Assembly: GCA_948567375.1 (NCBI GenBank) | Contig: OX419756.1 | Span: forward strand, 44,468,333-44,532,332 | Direction: 5' to 3' | Source of the DNA: Lunularia cruciata | Taxonomy: Eukaryota; Streptophyta; Marchantiopsida; Lunulariales; Lunulariaceae | DNA length: 64,000 bases | Shown: piece by piece, positions 34,440-47,663 of the stretch | How the letters are laid out: every line of letters begins with the position of its first letter | How positions within the stretch are numbered: the stretch's first letter is position 1 | Position numbers and translations under genes: made by a program | Notes under the pieces: generated by a model | The model's database searches: none | Told to the model about the DNA's origin: nothing | Seen by the model: the letters and a program-made list of their open reading frames with translations, nothing else

Positions 34440-37400
34440 AAAGTAGTAGTCATGGCAGTGATGCAAAAAACTATTATTGCTCTGCAATACAAAATTCAGC
34501 ACCTTACTCTATTGTTGGAAGAGAGAGAGCATCAATGACAAGAGCACATTGAGAGAGTAACATTTTCAGAATGAGAAGAGTAAATTCACTTTCCAAAGCC
34601 AAAGGTATTTGAAGCAAGAATCTCTTGGGTGTAATGGATATATTTGTGTTTGATTGTAAATGTTATTTTGAAGCTACAAATTTTCAAGATGAACGAAGAT
34701 AGATTTTCATGGCTTCAAGCTAATTATATGGGTTGGCAAAACTATGGTAGCATTTTTGGGTGGAGCAAGCTCAATAGTAATTTTTGTACCAATCTTGACA
34801 TGAGAAAAATTCAAGAGCATAATAATTGGGAGATACCAAGCAATAAATGCTGCAAAAACTACATGACATAGATTGGTAAAATTGGAGCAGATTGGTTTTA
34901 TGATAAGCTACATCACTAAGATCCAAAATAGCAAAATGCAAAATTTAAAGATACTAAAAGTTGAAGCTATGGATCAATTTGTGAGGGGCTTGAAATCATG
35001 CATCAAACTAGAAGTGACCATGTAGGAGCTCAAACACTTAGAAGAAGCCATGCAATTGGCCAAGCACTTTGATTCCTTGGTTGCTACAACTTGGTCTTGA
35101 CATAGATCTTCACAAAACTTACAAACATACCACAAATAGGTGCAGGAACCAAAACAAATGGAGATTGATGCCATCCAATGGAAACCACTTGACATTTTGG
35201 ATGGACAAAGATTATGAAAAGATGGTGGTTTCTTTTATTATTGCCAAATAGTACATTGCATTGCAAAATGTCCAACTAGGAATGAATAACCTCAACCCAT
35301 TGCCCAAATGGAGTTCTTGGAATATAAGAATGAGGGAAATAAAGAATCCTAGCATGAGATTTCAAGCCATGTACTAGAAACTTGAATTGTTCAAGTAGGA
35401 TTAAAGGCTTGACCCTTGCAAGTTTGATGCACTTGCAAGGCATGATATTCAAATATTATTATAAGATTTTGGTTGATTGTGTGAGTTCTAAAAATTGTAT
35501 GTTTGTGCAATTTGCAAAGGAATTATGTATTATTATCATGCCAATATTTGACAATAGATTGATGATGGAAAATGAAAGAAAGTGTTCTACATTTTGTACC
35601 TCATATATTATTATATTTAAGATTGAGAATGAGTATTCAAAATGTATGAGGTTTGTAGTACCCTCGCACTACAATATCATTCTAGTTTTAACTTGGCTTG
35701 AATATCAGAAGGTTCAATTTGATTTGATTTGTTGATAAATTCAAGTACAACATCAAGGAAAAGATTTTCAATTCTTGCACCTCTAAGTAAGACACCTAAG
35801 AATATTTAGTCCAAAGATGATATTTTGTCAATACATTAGCTATAGAGCAAGCTTTGGAGAAAGATAGTCTTATTTTCTTGTGTGGATCAAAGCAATTGTA
35901 CAAGGAGAATCTAATGAGTGTAAGCAATCTCAACAAGTAGTGGTTGATCAAATATTACAAAAAATTTAGATTTACTTCTAAATGATCTTCTAAGAGGGTA
36001 GGTTATCTTTTGATTGAGGAATTGCTAGGTAGTACTCTTGTGTGTAGACCAATCTATAAGCTTTCACCAATGGAGTTAGAAAAGCGTTGAACAACATTGT
36101 TTGAGTTGTTGGAGAAGGATTTCATACAACATAATACATCTCCTTGGGGAGCACCAATACTCTTTATACCAAAGAAGGATGAAGGACTTTAAATTTTTTA
36201 TTGACTACCATGATCTTAATAAACAAACCATGAAGAATATATTTCCTTTGCCTTAAATTGATTACTTGTTGGAGCAATTGATTAGAGCACAATACCTTCC
36301 CAAGTTGGATTTTTGAAGTGGTTATTGGGTGATTTGCATTAATAGGAAGGATGTGAAAAGATTAGCTTTCACACAAGGTATGAGCTTTAGTGGAGAGCTT
36401 CACCTTTTGCTACTAATGCTCTCACAATTTTCATGGATTCAATGCATCAGGTGTTGCATAGGCTATTGGATTGATACGTGGATAATGTATTCTTGGAAAA
36501 TATTTTAACCTATAATAAGACAAAGGAAAAATACAAGAATCATGCACAAGAAGTCCTAAGATGATTCCGCCATTGGAATTTTTTGCAAGAAGTCAAAGTG
36601 TGCCTTTTAGTAGAAAGAAGTTATATTCTTGGGTCCTAATGTCTCATTAGAGGGGTTTAAGATAGAAGAGGAGAAAATCAAGGACATTACTAATTGGCCT
36701 ACTCCTAAGGATCCAATGGAAGTACATGCATTTAGTAGATTGGTAAGTTCTTATTGATTGTTCATTCACTATTATGTTCATGTGGCCACATCATTGATTG
36801 ATCTTTTGGAGAAAACATCAAGCTCTCAATTGACCATCAAGTACAAAGAAGCATATGGTGTCTTCATGACCCATCCTCCAACCATATGCAAACCAACTAC
36901 CATGTGTGCCTAATTTTGATACTGCTAACTTTGCCATTGGAACTATGTTGCAATAAGAATTTTTAGATGGATTACAACCTACTGCCTTTGTGCCTTGCCA
37001 ATTAAACACTACATAAAGGAATTAATTTACTTGAAATTAAGAACAACTAAAAATAGTATACATCAAAAAGGTACAAAGACATTATTTCTTGAGAAAACAA
37101 GTGATCATATGAATAGATCACAAACCTTTGTTGTAGACCTTAACATTTGAAGCACATAAAGAGTCAACATCATAATAGATAGAACAAATACAATTATTTG
37201 ACATCAAGCTTGAATATAAACCCAAAATGTTCCATGTTATCTCCTATGCCCTATCATAATGACTTGATTTGAAGACTCTTCTTGAATCTCTCATAACATC
37301 ATCAATTATGATAGTGTCAATTGACTAAAAAATCCAAATCAATTTTATGACCATTTTACTACAAGACCGCTTCTTTTAGTTGGTACAAGGTTGTCCTGTA

Positions 37401-38110
37401 GCATGCAATAACAAATATAACACTTTCTTTTTCAAGAAAGTGCTTCTATCTATGAGAATTAGATCTATGTTTCAACCAAGAGTGATCTACAACTTGTGCG
37501 GCTTCAAGAGGCCCATGATTTACCAATTGATGGTCATGTGAGTGTGGACAAGACCTTGGGTACCCTAAATGTCAATAGTGGTGACCCAACATGGCACAAG
37601 AGGTTTGAGGGTTTGTTTGATCTTGTGAGAGCTACTAATGCAACAAAATCAATAAGCAAAAGTTGAGTGGACTCCTTCAACCATTACCAATTCCATCTTC
37701 TTGTTGGGAACATATAAGCTTAGTCTTTATCGCATCATTGTCCAAGACAAACTAGGGCTATTCAACCATTGTAGTATTTGTTAATAAGGTCAGCAAGAAG
37801 ATTCATGTGGCTCCTTCCATGGATATAATTGATTCTCTAACATTGGCCTAGATATACTTTGACACCATCTTCAAGCACCATATAATGCCAAGGGGTCTCA
37901 TCTTTGATCAAGATCTTTGCTTTATTGGTAAATTTTGGCAAGCATTTTTTTAAACTCTTTGGTGCCAAGCTTGCATTATCTACAACATATCATCCTCAAA
38001 TTGATAGACAAACAAAATGAGCAAATTGTACTTTGGAGGAATACTACATGCCTTTGTCAATTTTCACCTCATTGATTGGGATACTTGTCGCTTAATTATA
38101 AATTTTACCT
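34440..38110 (+). pseudogene. C2 gag, protease, reverse transcriptase, RNase H and first part of integrase
   Basis: The gag-like region spans about 34,440-35,200 and matches C1. The protease-like region is at 35,400-35,735 (ILVDCVSSKN, then IILVLTWLEYQK). Reverse transcriptase is at about 36,060-36,520 (LEKDFI, SPWGAPI, PKKDE blocks). RNase H is at about 36,780-37,020. Integrase runs from about 37,380 to 38,110, with the YHPQIDRQTK block at about 37,990 before A3 interrupts it. Family knowledge: these are the standard Ty3/gypsy pol domains. Fossil with many breaks. Confidence 0.8.
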
Positions 38111-38757
38111 TGTTTTGCATATATACATCACTACACAACATACATCACTATAAACATTATACACTTTAGAAGCACATTTCATACAAAAGTCATACATAAA
38201 ATCTAAAGTACCACAATAAATAGTTCACAATCAATTCAAATCAAAAATCAATCTTCAACTCAATGATTTATCAACAATGAGCACTTATTACAATCAAGCA
38301 ACTCCCACTCTAGCTAAGAGACTCTAGGTGATGCTTTCCGACCTTTATCCACCATAGCCAAGAGCTCAAAGTATCAACTTTAGAGAAGTGAAATAACAAG
38401 AGATGCTCTTTGAAGGTATATCCTTCTGCTCAACCTGGATCTCTAACCCTAATAGCAATTGATAGTAGTCTAAATAATGCAAATGATGGTAGGTCCCATG
38501 GTCTAATTAATAGCCCTAATAAAAATTCTAGCCATTGCTAAGTAGTCTTTGAGCAACTACTAATATAACTCTAACAACCAAGAATATCAATCTAGCATTT
38601 GAGCAAACTAGCTTTGACATTGCAAATGTCATGACAATTGTTGTACGTATGTAGATCACTACACAACATACATTGTTGTCAACATCATACACTATAGAAG
38701 CACAACTCATACAAAGGTCATACATAAACTCTAAAGTACTACAATTGCCTCCCTAGT
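38111..38757 (-). repeat. 3' LTR end of A3 with repeated LTR-start module
   Basis: On the minus strand ATTGTAGTACTTTAGAG starts at 38,757. The full repeat runs to about 38,222, and then the first ~110 bp recur (38,220-38,111, starting TTGTGGTACTTTAG) up to the insertion edge. The 5' LTR copy at 47,160-47,663 corresponds to this repeat without its first ~115 bp and begins TGTCATGGCATTTGC. Confidence 0.75.
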
Positions 38758-38802
38758 TAGTAGTTAGGTCCCTCTAACTCTAGATAGCTATCTACTCCAA
38801 AT

Positions 38803-38889
38803 ATGTGATATGCCCTATGGTGTGCAAAGATTAGGAGGTTGATTGCTATCAAGCCCCATCATTGGTCATCTCTACAATCTATATCACAT
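38803..38889 (-). other. 3' hairpin of A3
   Basis: ATGTGATAT (minus, 38,889-38,881) pairs with ATATCACAT (minus, 38,811-38,803). It corresponds to the A1 hairpin at 14,159-14,248, with two base pairs changed on both arms. Confidence 0.6.
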
Positions 38890-38916
38890 CAAGAGTGAAT
38901 TACCTATAGGTAAAGT

Positions 38917-41900
38917 ATATCAAGGACATAACCATCATCCTTGAGGAACCACCATAAGATGAGGAGTCAAACATGCCATATTCCATCCTCTCAAATAGTT
39001 ATCACATACCAACATAGTAGCAACTCCACTGGAATAGCCATATAACATACACCACAAGCCTAGCCAAGCTTGGATCCATAATGCCATCAATGTTTGAGAG
39101 GTGGAATGGTGCACAATTGTGCACATGATCCTTCCAAACAACACCATCATGTATTTCCAACATGAGGACTCTATAAGGAAAAACCTTGTGCACTCTCAAG
39201 TTAGTGAAGCTTGTAGTCACACCAAGTGCTATCAACATAGTTTGCTATAGATATACATAATTACCCAAATGAAATTGACAATCTATAACCTCCACCTTGT
39301 ATAGTAGCATAACATAAGGTATCCTTATATTGAGAGATTGTTAAGTTCTCAAAAGCTATTGGCATCACTCTCCAAAAGGTCTCTACGCATTGAGAACATT
39401 TGCTCACCCATATATCTAGATCATCTAGCTCCAAAACTATAGTAGCATCACAATGAATAGCTATAGGTAAATTTGGATCTTGTCCATATAGTAGATAGTA
39501 AAGAGAGAAGGATGTTAAGGAGGCTTGTTGGTTGAATTGATAGCATGTGGCCAACCAAGGTAAATGGAGATCCTAATTTCCCAAGCAATCTCTTTGAAAA
39601 CTATACTTATGCAATCTTCTCTTCCCCATCTAAACCACTCTCTCTACTACACCATTTGCCCTAGGATGATCTTAGGAGGTAGTATGGTAATCAATCAAGG
39701 CCTTGTCACACAAGACCTAAATTCTCCAAACAATTTTCTACATTGATCAATCAAAACCTCAATTAGTGCACCAAAATGATTAAGAACTCAATCCAAGAAT
39801 GAGTAAGCTATCTCTTCACTAGACTTGTCAAGAAGTATCACCAACTCAATCCACTTAGAGAAGTGCTCCACTATAACCTCCACTCCACCGAAACATACCA
39901 ATAATGTCTCAAAATCAATGGTAAGGGTCTAACAAAGTCCAAAATCCAACAATAACCTAAGCTCATGATATGTAATAGGTGTAACTATGGTATGAGAGCA
40001 TTAAATGATGCTCTAACTTGATCACAAACCACACATCTGCCAACAAACTAATGTAGATTGTTATGTATATTGTACTACCAATAATGAGTTTAGAATAAGC
40101 TATATATATGCTCTACTCTAAAATATCCTTGCTCCTCATGAGCATAACATATCAACTATGGTCTCTAAGATGGAAGTACTACTACTTGCACTCTACCATC
40201 CTCCTATACACAAAGGTTTATCCCCTCTAATCTAAACCACTTGACTTGCTAAATGACATGATCTCTCTCCTTGGAACCAAATGTGCCACCCACAACACCA
40301 ATCTAAAGATAATCCATCATTAAGATATCATCATGAATGTATTTTGACTTGTACCAGTATCTCCACCTTCTAGATTTGTGATCTCAACAACTTTTCTTGT
40401 TTGTACCATCAAAATCTTCAAAAAAATATAAAAAGGTAGATGCATACCAACCTAGCACCATATCCTCATCTATCTCATCATACCAACGTGCTTTGGTCTA
40501 ATCCTACAAGTTGGGACATGGGTTTATACTCAAGCCATTTGCATCATAGTTCATCCCTCCAAGTTTATGAATAATGTGAAATCATACTCTTGTAAAATCA
40601 AAGCCCATCATGCAAGCTTCCCCTAAAAGCTTATTAGACTACATCAATCACTTGAGTGGTTGATGATCAATGATGAGAATGAAAGGTTTAAAAAATAGGT
40701 AACATCAGAAATGTGCTATTGTTTATATTGCTGCCAAGCACTCTCCTTCATATGAACTATACTTCACCTCAGTTAAATTGTTGGAGCAACTAGCATAGGC
40801 CACCACAAACTCCTTCTCTTCATCATCTTGTTGGGTGAGCATTGCTCCAAGCTCCCACATACCTCATTAAGTATGAACCTAGAATGGTCATCCTTTGATT
40901 GGTCTCTTGAGAATAGGGGTAGATGTCAACTTCTTTTTGAGCTTTTTAACCCTCTTGCTCATTTCCCAAAAACCACTCTTATGTAAGCTTTGTCAGCTTT
41001 GTCAAGGCCTTGGAAATGGCACTAAATCCTCTAATATATTGGCAATAGAATTTGCCAACCCAAGGAATGCATGCATTCTGCTCATATCTATAGGGTAAAG
41101 AATAGTGCAATAGCCTCCACCTTGGTCTACTAAACACTAATTTCACCAAGGAAGATAGTGTGACCCAAATACTCAATCTGCTCATGGCATAATCTACACT
41201 TCCTAGGATGTAATTTGAGTCTATGAGATCTCAACCTCTCAAACACTACCACAATAATTTTATAGACCAAAATATCATAATATAGCACTCAGAAAAATCC
41301 AATCTTTCTAGGATCTTGTCCATGACCCTTGGAACTGGGTAGGAATGTTCTTTAACTAAAATGTTTAGAACCTCCATTAATGAAATACATCCTTTTTTTG
41401 AGGATCAATATCTTAAAATGTTGATTTAGACTTGTCTTCTTCCTTGATTGGCAATTGATGATATCATGCTCAAAGATCCAAAATATTGAAGATATTTGCA
41501 TACCCAATTGCATCAAAGATCTCCTTTGGTGTAAGTATAGCATACCAATAAGCCTTAGTTTGTTGGTGGATAGGACAATAATCTCCACATATCTACCTAT
41601 TTGTGTATTTGTGATGTATATCTTTCTTGGTTGGCATCATGGTAGCTAAAGCATACTCTCTATATGAAATCTCTACCAAATCAACCTCAAAGAGGTCTTT
41701 ATTTTGGATTTGAATCAGTGCTCTCTCCACGTCACTATAACTTTAGGGATATAAAAATTGGTATATCACTAATCAACTCAATCTGAATACTATGTCCTTT
41801 CAAAGCACTCAAATCCTCCATGTTAAAAGCAAAACAACTTCTATAGCTCCTCAAGAACCTCCAAACTCTTTGTCTTTCCCTCTAATAAGTTTGGGTTTGA

Positions 41901-44900
41901 TATCTAGCTCCCAAGTATTCTCTATAATTGATGTAAGAGTGGACAAGGCATTGACTGGCTACTACACCGGGCTCTTAGGATTAGTAATGTCATGCCCCCA
42001 ACTGCTAGAGTCCTCAACCTCAAAGAAAAAAAATCCGTGTGCTTTGGCTACAAACTCCATACATCCTCTAGCTACATCCCAAGTAGACCAAAGGTGTAAC
42101 CCAAGTAGATCATGCTCACTTGGATGAACTCCAAGTAGACACTCTCTCATTAGTAGCCACTAGTTGTGTCCCAACAATACCATGGCCCCTTGCTCCCAAC
42201 ATTGTGCTTGAATGGTCTCAATAGGCATAGAGCTCACAAGAATCAAAGTGGTGATGCATATCAAGTGCATCCTACATTGCTCTACCAAGCCAAGGCTCAT
42301 AATCCATGTCAAACAATATGGGTCCATAGCTTGACCTAACACTTGATGCTTGGATGCCTCTAACATTGCTAAAATGTTGGTAATACGGAACATGGAAACC
42401 CATCATATGCTCCATCTCAATGGCATTGGGATCCACCACTTGTTGTAACTATGAATCCCAAAAAGTCCAAGACCTCTCAAAGAGCATGTGAGCATGATAA
42501 ACTAATGAGTGTGGTTAAAGTTACTTTGGGCTGCCCAACAAGGTTCCCCATTGCCATAGATGACCTATCAGCCACTACCAATATCTAAAATTGGCACCCA
42601 ATATCCAAAATATCATGAAGAATAAGGTGGGCTAGTTGTTGAATCCCATCATAGACACTCTAGGTGAGATGTAGGTCCACCAAAGACAAAGACAATGGGC
42701 ATGTGATCCAACTCTAGCTGCATCCAACAACATGCAAGTCCCATCCAAGAATGGATCTGATGTGTATTTACCACCACCGTGTGCAAGAATCATCCATCAA
42801 AAGATGTTCTCCAAAATGTAGGTTGGTAAAATGGATTGATGAACCTAGAGATATTGTAGTATATTTAATATCTCTCCAAACACACCATAATGGGGATCTT
42901 GTAGACCTTGACCTTGGCCAGCATAAGTATATCCTTGACATGGCCATCCAAAAATCACCAAATGAATGTTACCATATCTCCTTAGATCCTACATCCCAAT
43001 CAAGGAAATGTGTATTGGTAGGGTCTTTTGGTAATCTTCGACTACTAACATCAATAATAACTCCAAATACCAATAGGCCAAGTATGCCACACAATGTAGA
43101 GAGGCTCGTCTAGTAGTCTCACCTCTCTCCATATACAAGTACCTCTAAACATGTCTACCTACATGTAGTACCGAAGTTATTCAAGGGCTAATCCCACCAA
43201 AAAACTTCAATAGATATACTTCCTCTATTGGATATTGCCAAGCAAAAAGTGTGGTATCAAAAGGTGAAGAGGTAATAGACTTTGGAAGCTCATTGTCACA
43301 TTGGTCTCTTAGTGGTACATAGGCTCTACTCCCAAGCCTATTACACCAATTGATTTGCATATTGTTGCAATGTCTTCTCAGAACTCCACAATGGAACATC
43401 CAAGGTAAATGGAACAATCCCACTTGTACTCCAAATCAAAGTGGTCTCCTTTGGTACAAGGATATCCTCTGTATGGGCATTCCCTTCCAATAAATCACTA
43501 GGTCAAGTAAGAAAACCATTGAAAGCTTAAACCAATGTCATGGTCCCTAACTATAGTGAGCCAAGACTACCACTACTAAAGTGCACTAGAAGGTAATATA
43601 CACATCCCTCACCTAATTGCCAACTTGGCCTATAGGAAGTTGTCTCCTCCTAATAGTCAATATTGAAACCCATGAGGTATAATACTACTCCACTAACTAG
43701 CACATCAGATGACTCTATTATTATTGCAATGGCCTAAGCTCTCACCATAGAGCAATCAGTCTGATGATTAGGTAGAATCTGGACAATGAGCTCTCCACAT
43801 GTGATGTATTATATAGAACCACTCCTTAGAGATGTTTGGATATGAAATGAAACACCTCTCCACATTGATCTTTTCTAGCTCAAGATCAAAAGATCCTCTA
43901 TGGTGTATAGACCTTCTCTAAATGGAAATTTTAGTCTAGTTGTCCAATAGGACAACTTCAAGTGTGAATTAAGTTCATTCAATGGCAAGTCTAGTTAGTA
44001 AGTCTTCCAACCTAGATGTTGTTATATATCATAAATCATTGGTCATTAAATAGATCCCATGCTTCTCACCCAAGTCAGCTCCAATATCAACCAACTTTGC
44101 TTTAGAAGCAAGAATCACATCATCCTTACTCTCACAAAGTGTGGTAACCAACCAGAACATTGGAGTTGGATCAAATCTTAATGTAAACATGTCATGGGCT
44201 GAGAACAAAGTGAAATGCATAATCAATTGAGTTGCCTCCAACATTGTGCTAGACTCAATGTATGTAGTATTAAGTGGCTAAAAAGTATCCAGTCCATCAT
44301 ATGCTCCATCATTACCTACCACACTTGCACTAGGACATACATGAGCCATGGATGTTGTTTGTAGTGCCTCAAAGAGTGTAAAAGACTAGGGAAGTCTAAC
44401 TTGTCTAACAACCTCTCCTCTTCATAGGTCCAACTCCATTAATGATCCTCTAGGCTATGTAGCATATATTACACTCCTAGTCATTGCGACAGATGCATCT
44501 ACAAATATTGCTCCACACATAAAGTCTTGGATATATTATCTATCACTAGCATAAGAAGTAGAAATCTCAACACTTGAATATGATCTCCTTTGAGCTATGG
44601 CCATGCTTCCAATCTCTTGCTCTAATTTCTCAATCCAAAAGCATAGTTGTTGCTCTACTACCACCTCTACCAACTTATCCTCCATGACTCATGGAAGACA
44701 AGGAACTCTTCTACCACTCTATAACTCTAGGTGAAGGTCAAAGAATTGGTCACTAATGTGACCAAATCAATGGCAATGGTCTCATTTTCTCTGCCTTGAG
44801 TTCACTCTCTCTTGTAGTGAGATCCACCATAAGTCCAACAAGCAACACCACCACTCATTGGCTTATGTTACCCAAAAATGAAAGTAAGGATCTATTTGCA

Positions 44901-46020
44901 CTAGGTCCTCCACTCCCTCTATGAAATCTGGATTATCCACTCTACCCTTGGGAGCCAACACAATGTGGTGCGCTCTATTGTACTCTAAAAGGAGTAACAA
45001 TTGTGGATCAAGTATCCTTACCAAATCCAGATGTCACTACTCTCTCCTCCACCATTTTGAGAGCAATATGCTTAACCAAAATAAAAACCACCATGAAAGT
45101 AGGTGAGATAGCTTGTAACAACATAGCCTCACATACTCTACATTGGAACTCCATATCCAAGGTCCCATACCAAAACTGGACTGTTTGGGCCTCAATAACT
45201 CTTTGAGTGAAATTGATTAGTCATCTTATATGAGTGTATGCCTTGTGTAGGCTCTCTTTAGCTTTCCATTGGAACTCTTGCAAGCTCTTTAGCTTGTCAA
45301 TCTGCACTTCCCAATAGTTCTACTTCAAACATTGGAATAACTCCACTATGGGGTTAAACCCCTATACTACACCACCTCCTATCATAGTACCACCATTTGC
45401 AGTAGCACCATCTCCAACTAGTGCACCTCTACTAGATACACCAATGCTACTTGAGCTAGAACTCATGGGTATTGCCAATTTACCACTAGAAACCTAACCT
45501 AAAGTGATGAATATGTAGATTGGAGACCAATATTGTCTTTATAGCTCAATCTCCTCCAAGTGAGCTCTCTTGAACTTATAATAATCATCCATTGGTGGAC
45601 CCTCCAAGGAACAACCCCTTCCATGCCATGAAAGGTGTGAATATAGTTGGGTTTCATATTTATTGTACATCAACAAACTATCAAACCTATGGATGAAGTC
45701 ATCCAACTCAATCATACCCATTGTACCAAAGTAGCGCTTGGTTCTTTGGCGGCTCTATAAATCTCATCCATATTTCATAATAAGGATATGGACACCCCTT
45801 GTGCACTCTTAACTATATCAACTCTTGTGTTAAACTCCAAACCAAAATCAATCTCCTCCCTTATTGGAACTTGAGATTCGAGTTGATATTGAGCACCAAG
45901 CCATGTAAACCCATTATGTACTACAACAAAATCTCCTCTAGAATTCTCAGAGAACTCCAAAGTGATGATGTACCCCAAACCGCAACTATAACCACCAAGA
46001 ATCACACACTCATGTAACTT
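38917..46020 (-). pseudogene. A3 gag-pol remnant ending in a PHD-like region
   Basis: Reading the minus strand: gag-like (about 45,760-45,240, GMIELDDFIHRFDS), an unassigned region matching A1 at 8,665 (44,260-44,029), reverse transcriptase (about 41,750-40,930), RNase H (about 40,900-40,500), integrase (about 40,240-39,090) and the C-terminal region (39,238-39,051, VHKVFPYRVLMLE). The latter leads into the PHD-like pattern at 39,051-38,917, where CML, MLVCD, NMAC and WLCP are recognisable. The region 44,260-45,200 has no equivalent in A1. Fossil with many breaks. Confidence 0.75.
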
Positions 46021-46317
46021 TAACTATGACTACTATACTTGGGGAAAATGCAACCCTATAACTTGCAGTCATACCATGCACTCTCATGGTCTATAGGCCA
46101 TCACTTTCTACCTCACCAAAGAAAAACATAGTTAGTGTGATTGGTCATCACTCCAACCTCACTATCAAGAACACACTAGAGCATTGGTGCTCTAGACAAC
46201 AAGGCATCTCATACAAACATGGTGTATAAACAAAAAGTAGAGAATGAAGGGGATTCAACCATAATAAATTGAAACAATAACTCTCCATCTCACAAATCAA
46301 TACCAAATTGACTCTAC

Positions 46318-46723
46318 CACCATTTGGTATTTGTTATAGTAAGAGTGTTTATCTACCCCTACGCTACCAAGATAACCAAACATGGGATCAAACTCCTCTC
46401 TTAGCCAAAGCTACATGCTTATATGTATCATGTTGCTAGTCATTAGGATTACAAGTGAGGGTGGACCAATTGGCTAGGGCACTAGTGTAGGATCAAAGAT
46501 TTGGGGTTCAAGTCTTTTTGCACACAATCCTAAAGGATAGGTAGATTGTCTTATATTGGTGCACTATCCAATTGGTCCACCTTCACTTGTTGTCCTAGTG
46601 ACTAGTAGCATGATACATATACTCATGTAGCTTTGGCTAAGAGAGGAGTTTGATCACATCTTTGGTTATCTTGGTAGCGTAGGGATAGATAAACACTCTT
46701 ATTATATCAAATGCCAAATGGTG
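46318..46723. mobile_element. 406-bp foldback (MITE- or inverted-SINE-like) in the A3 leader
   Basis: The ends are CACCATTTGGTATTTG and CAAATGCCAAATGGTG. The left arm (46,318 to about 46,485) is the reverse complement of the right arm (about 46,557-46,723) with roughly 15% differences by eye, around a loop of about 70 bp. A1 has no such segment in its leader. The loop contains GGGGTTCAAGTCT (46,502-46,514), close to a pol III B box, and the left arm has TTGGCTAGGG (46,470-46,479), A-box-like, about 33 bp before it. I could not find a clear target duplication. Confidence 0.8.
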
Positions 46724-47159
46724 AAGTGGTATCTCCCAACTTGGTAGGAACTCCAACTCTAGACAACCTTTGCCAACTCAACCTTCAAATCTAGACACCC
46801 TTTGACAATTTAAACCACCTCCTCTATAGTTGGATGACCACTAAATCCTCTATTAACTATCACCTTGGGCCAAATGGTAAGAGAATCACCAGATTCCTAA
46901 TTCAAGGAGATTTTTTTTCAAATCCACTTCCAATTTTGCACTTTGTGCTCAATTTGGACCAAATAAACTATGATATCACCCTCCCTTGGACTGAAATTTA
47001 ACACCATTGTCTCAATTCTCAAAAATTTGGGCAGCACTTCTGCACATTTTCTGGCCTATTGTCAAATCTGCAATAACTCAAGTAGGGCTTCCACCTTGAT
47101 CCACATAACTAAAGGAGAATTTTGAGTAATTTCAAATGTAGATACCACCAATCCCACCA

Positions 47160-47663
47160 AGTTGGAAGATATTACCAACTCACTTGATTTTTGCACTCAA
47201 TTTCTTTGTGACTTGTACTTCTTTGATGTAATGAGTTCATAATTAACTCAGATCAAAAACTTTGTGCCTGTTGTTAGCAAATCATTGGGTGGCAATGATT
47301 TGCTAACCACATGCACTATTTATAATCAAGCCACACCCACTCTAGCTAAGAGAATCCAGGTTAGCTCATTAGCCTCTATCCACCATGACCAAGAGCTCAA
47401 AGGCTCAACAATAGAGAAGTGAGCTCTTTGGAGCTACACTTCAAAGGTATACTCCTCTTGCCTTGGATCTCCAACCCTAATAACACATCTGATAGTGTAA
47501 ATAGTGCACGTGATAGTTGATCCCATACTATAATCAATAGCCCTATTAAAAAATTTGGCCACTACTAAGTAGCCTTTAAGCAATTACTAATATAACTTTG
47601 ACCACCAAGAGTATCATTCCAAATTTTGAGGAAATTAGCTTTGGTGATGCAAATGCCATGACA
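47160..47663 (-). repeat. 5' LTR part of A3
   Basis: It matches 38,222-38,640 (phrases CACTCTAGCTAAGAGA, CCAAGAGCTCAAAG, CAATAGCCCTA). On the minus strand it starts TGTCATGGCATTTGC at the insertion edge. A PBS-like TGGTATCT lies on the minus strand near 47,150. An additional ~30-bp phrase (GTTGTTAGCAAATCATTGGG) is present here and not in the 3' copy. Confidence 0.7.

Larger units (their letters stand above)
38111..47663 (-). mobile_element. Family A element, copy A3, inserted in C2 integrase
   Basis: The plus-strand left edge is TGTTTTGCATATATAC and the right edge GCCATGACA. It is flanked by ACCT (38,107-38,110 and 47,664-47,667), a 4-bp target duplication, and C2 integrase-type sequence resumes on both sides. 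On the minus strand the order is LTR part, leader, gag, pol, PHD-like region, hairpin, LTR and a repeated LTR-start module. The coding order and sequence match A1. A 406-bp foldback is inserted in the leader. It is broken in many places. Confidence 0.85.
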
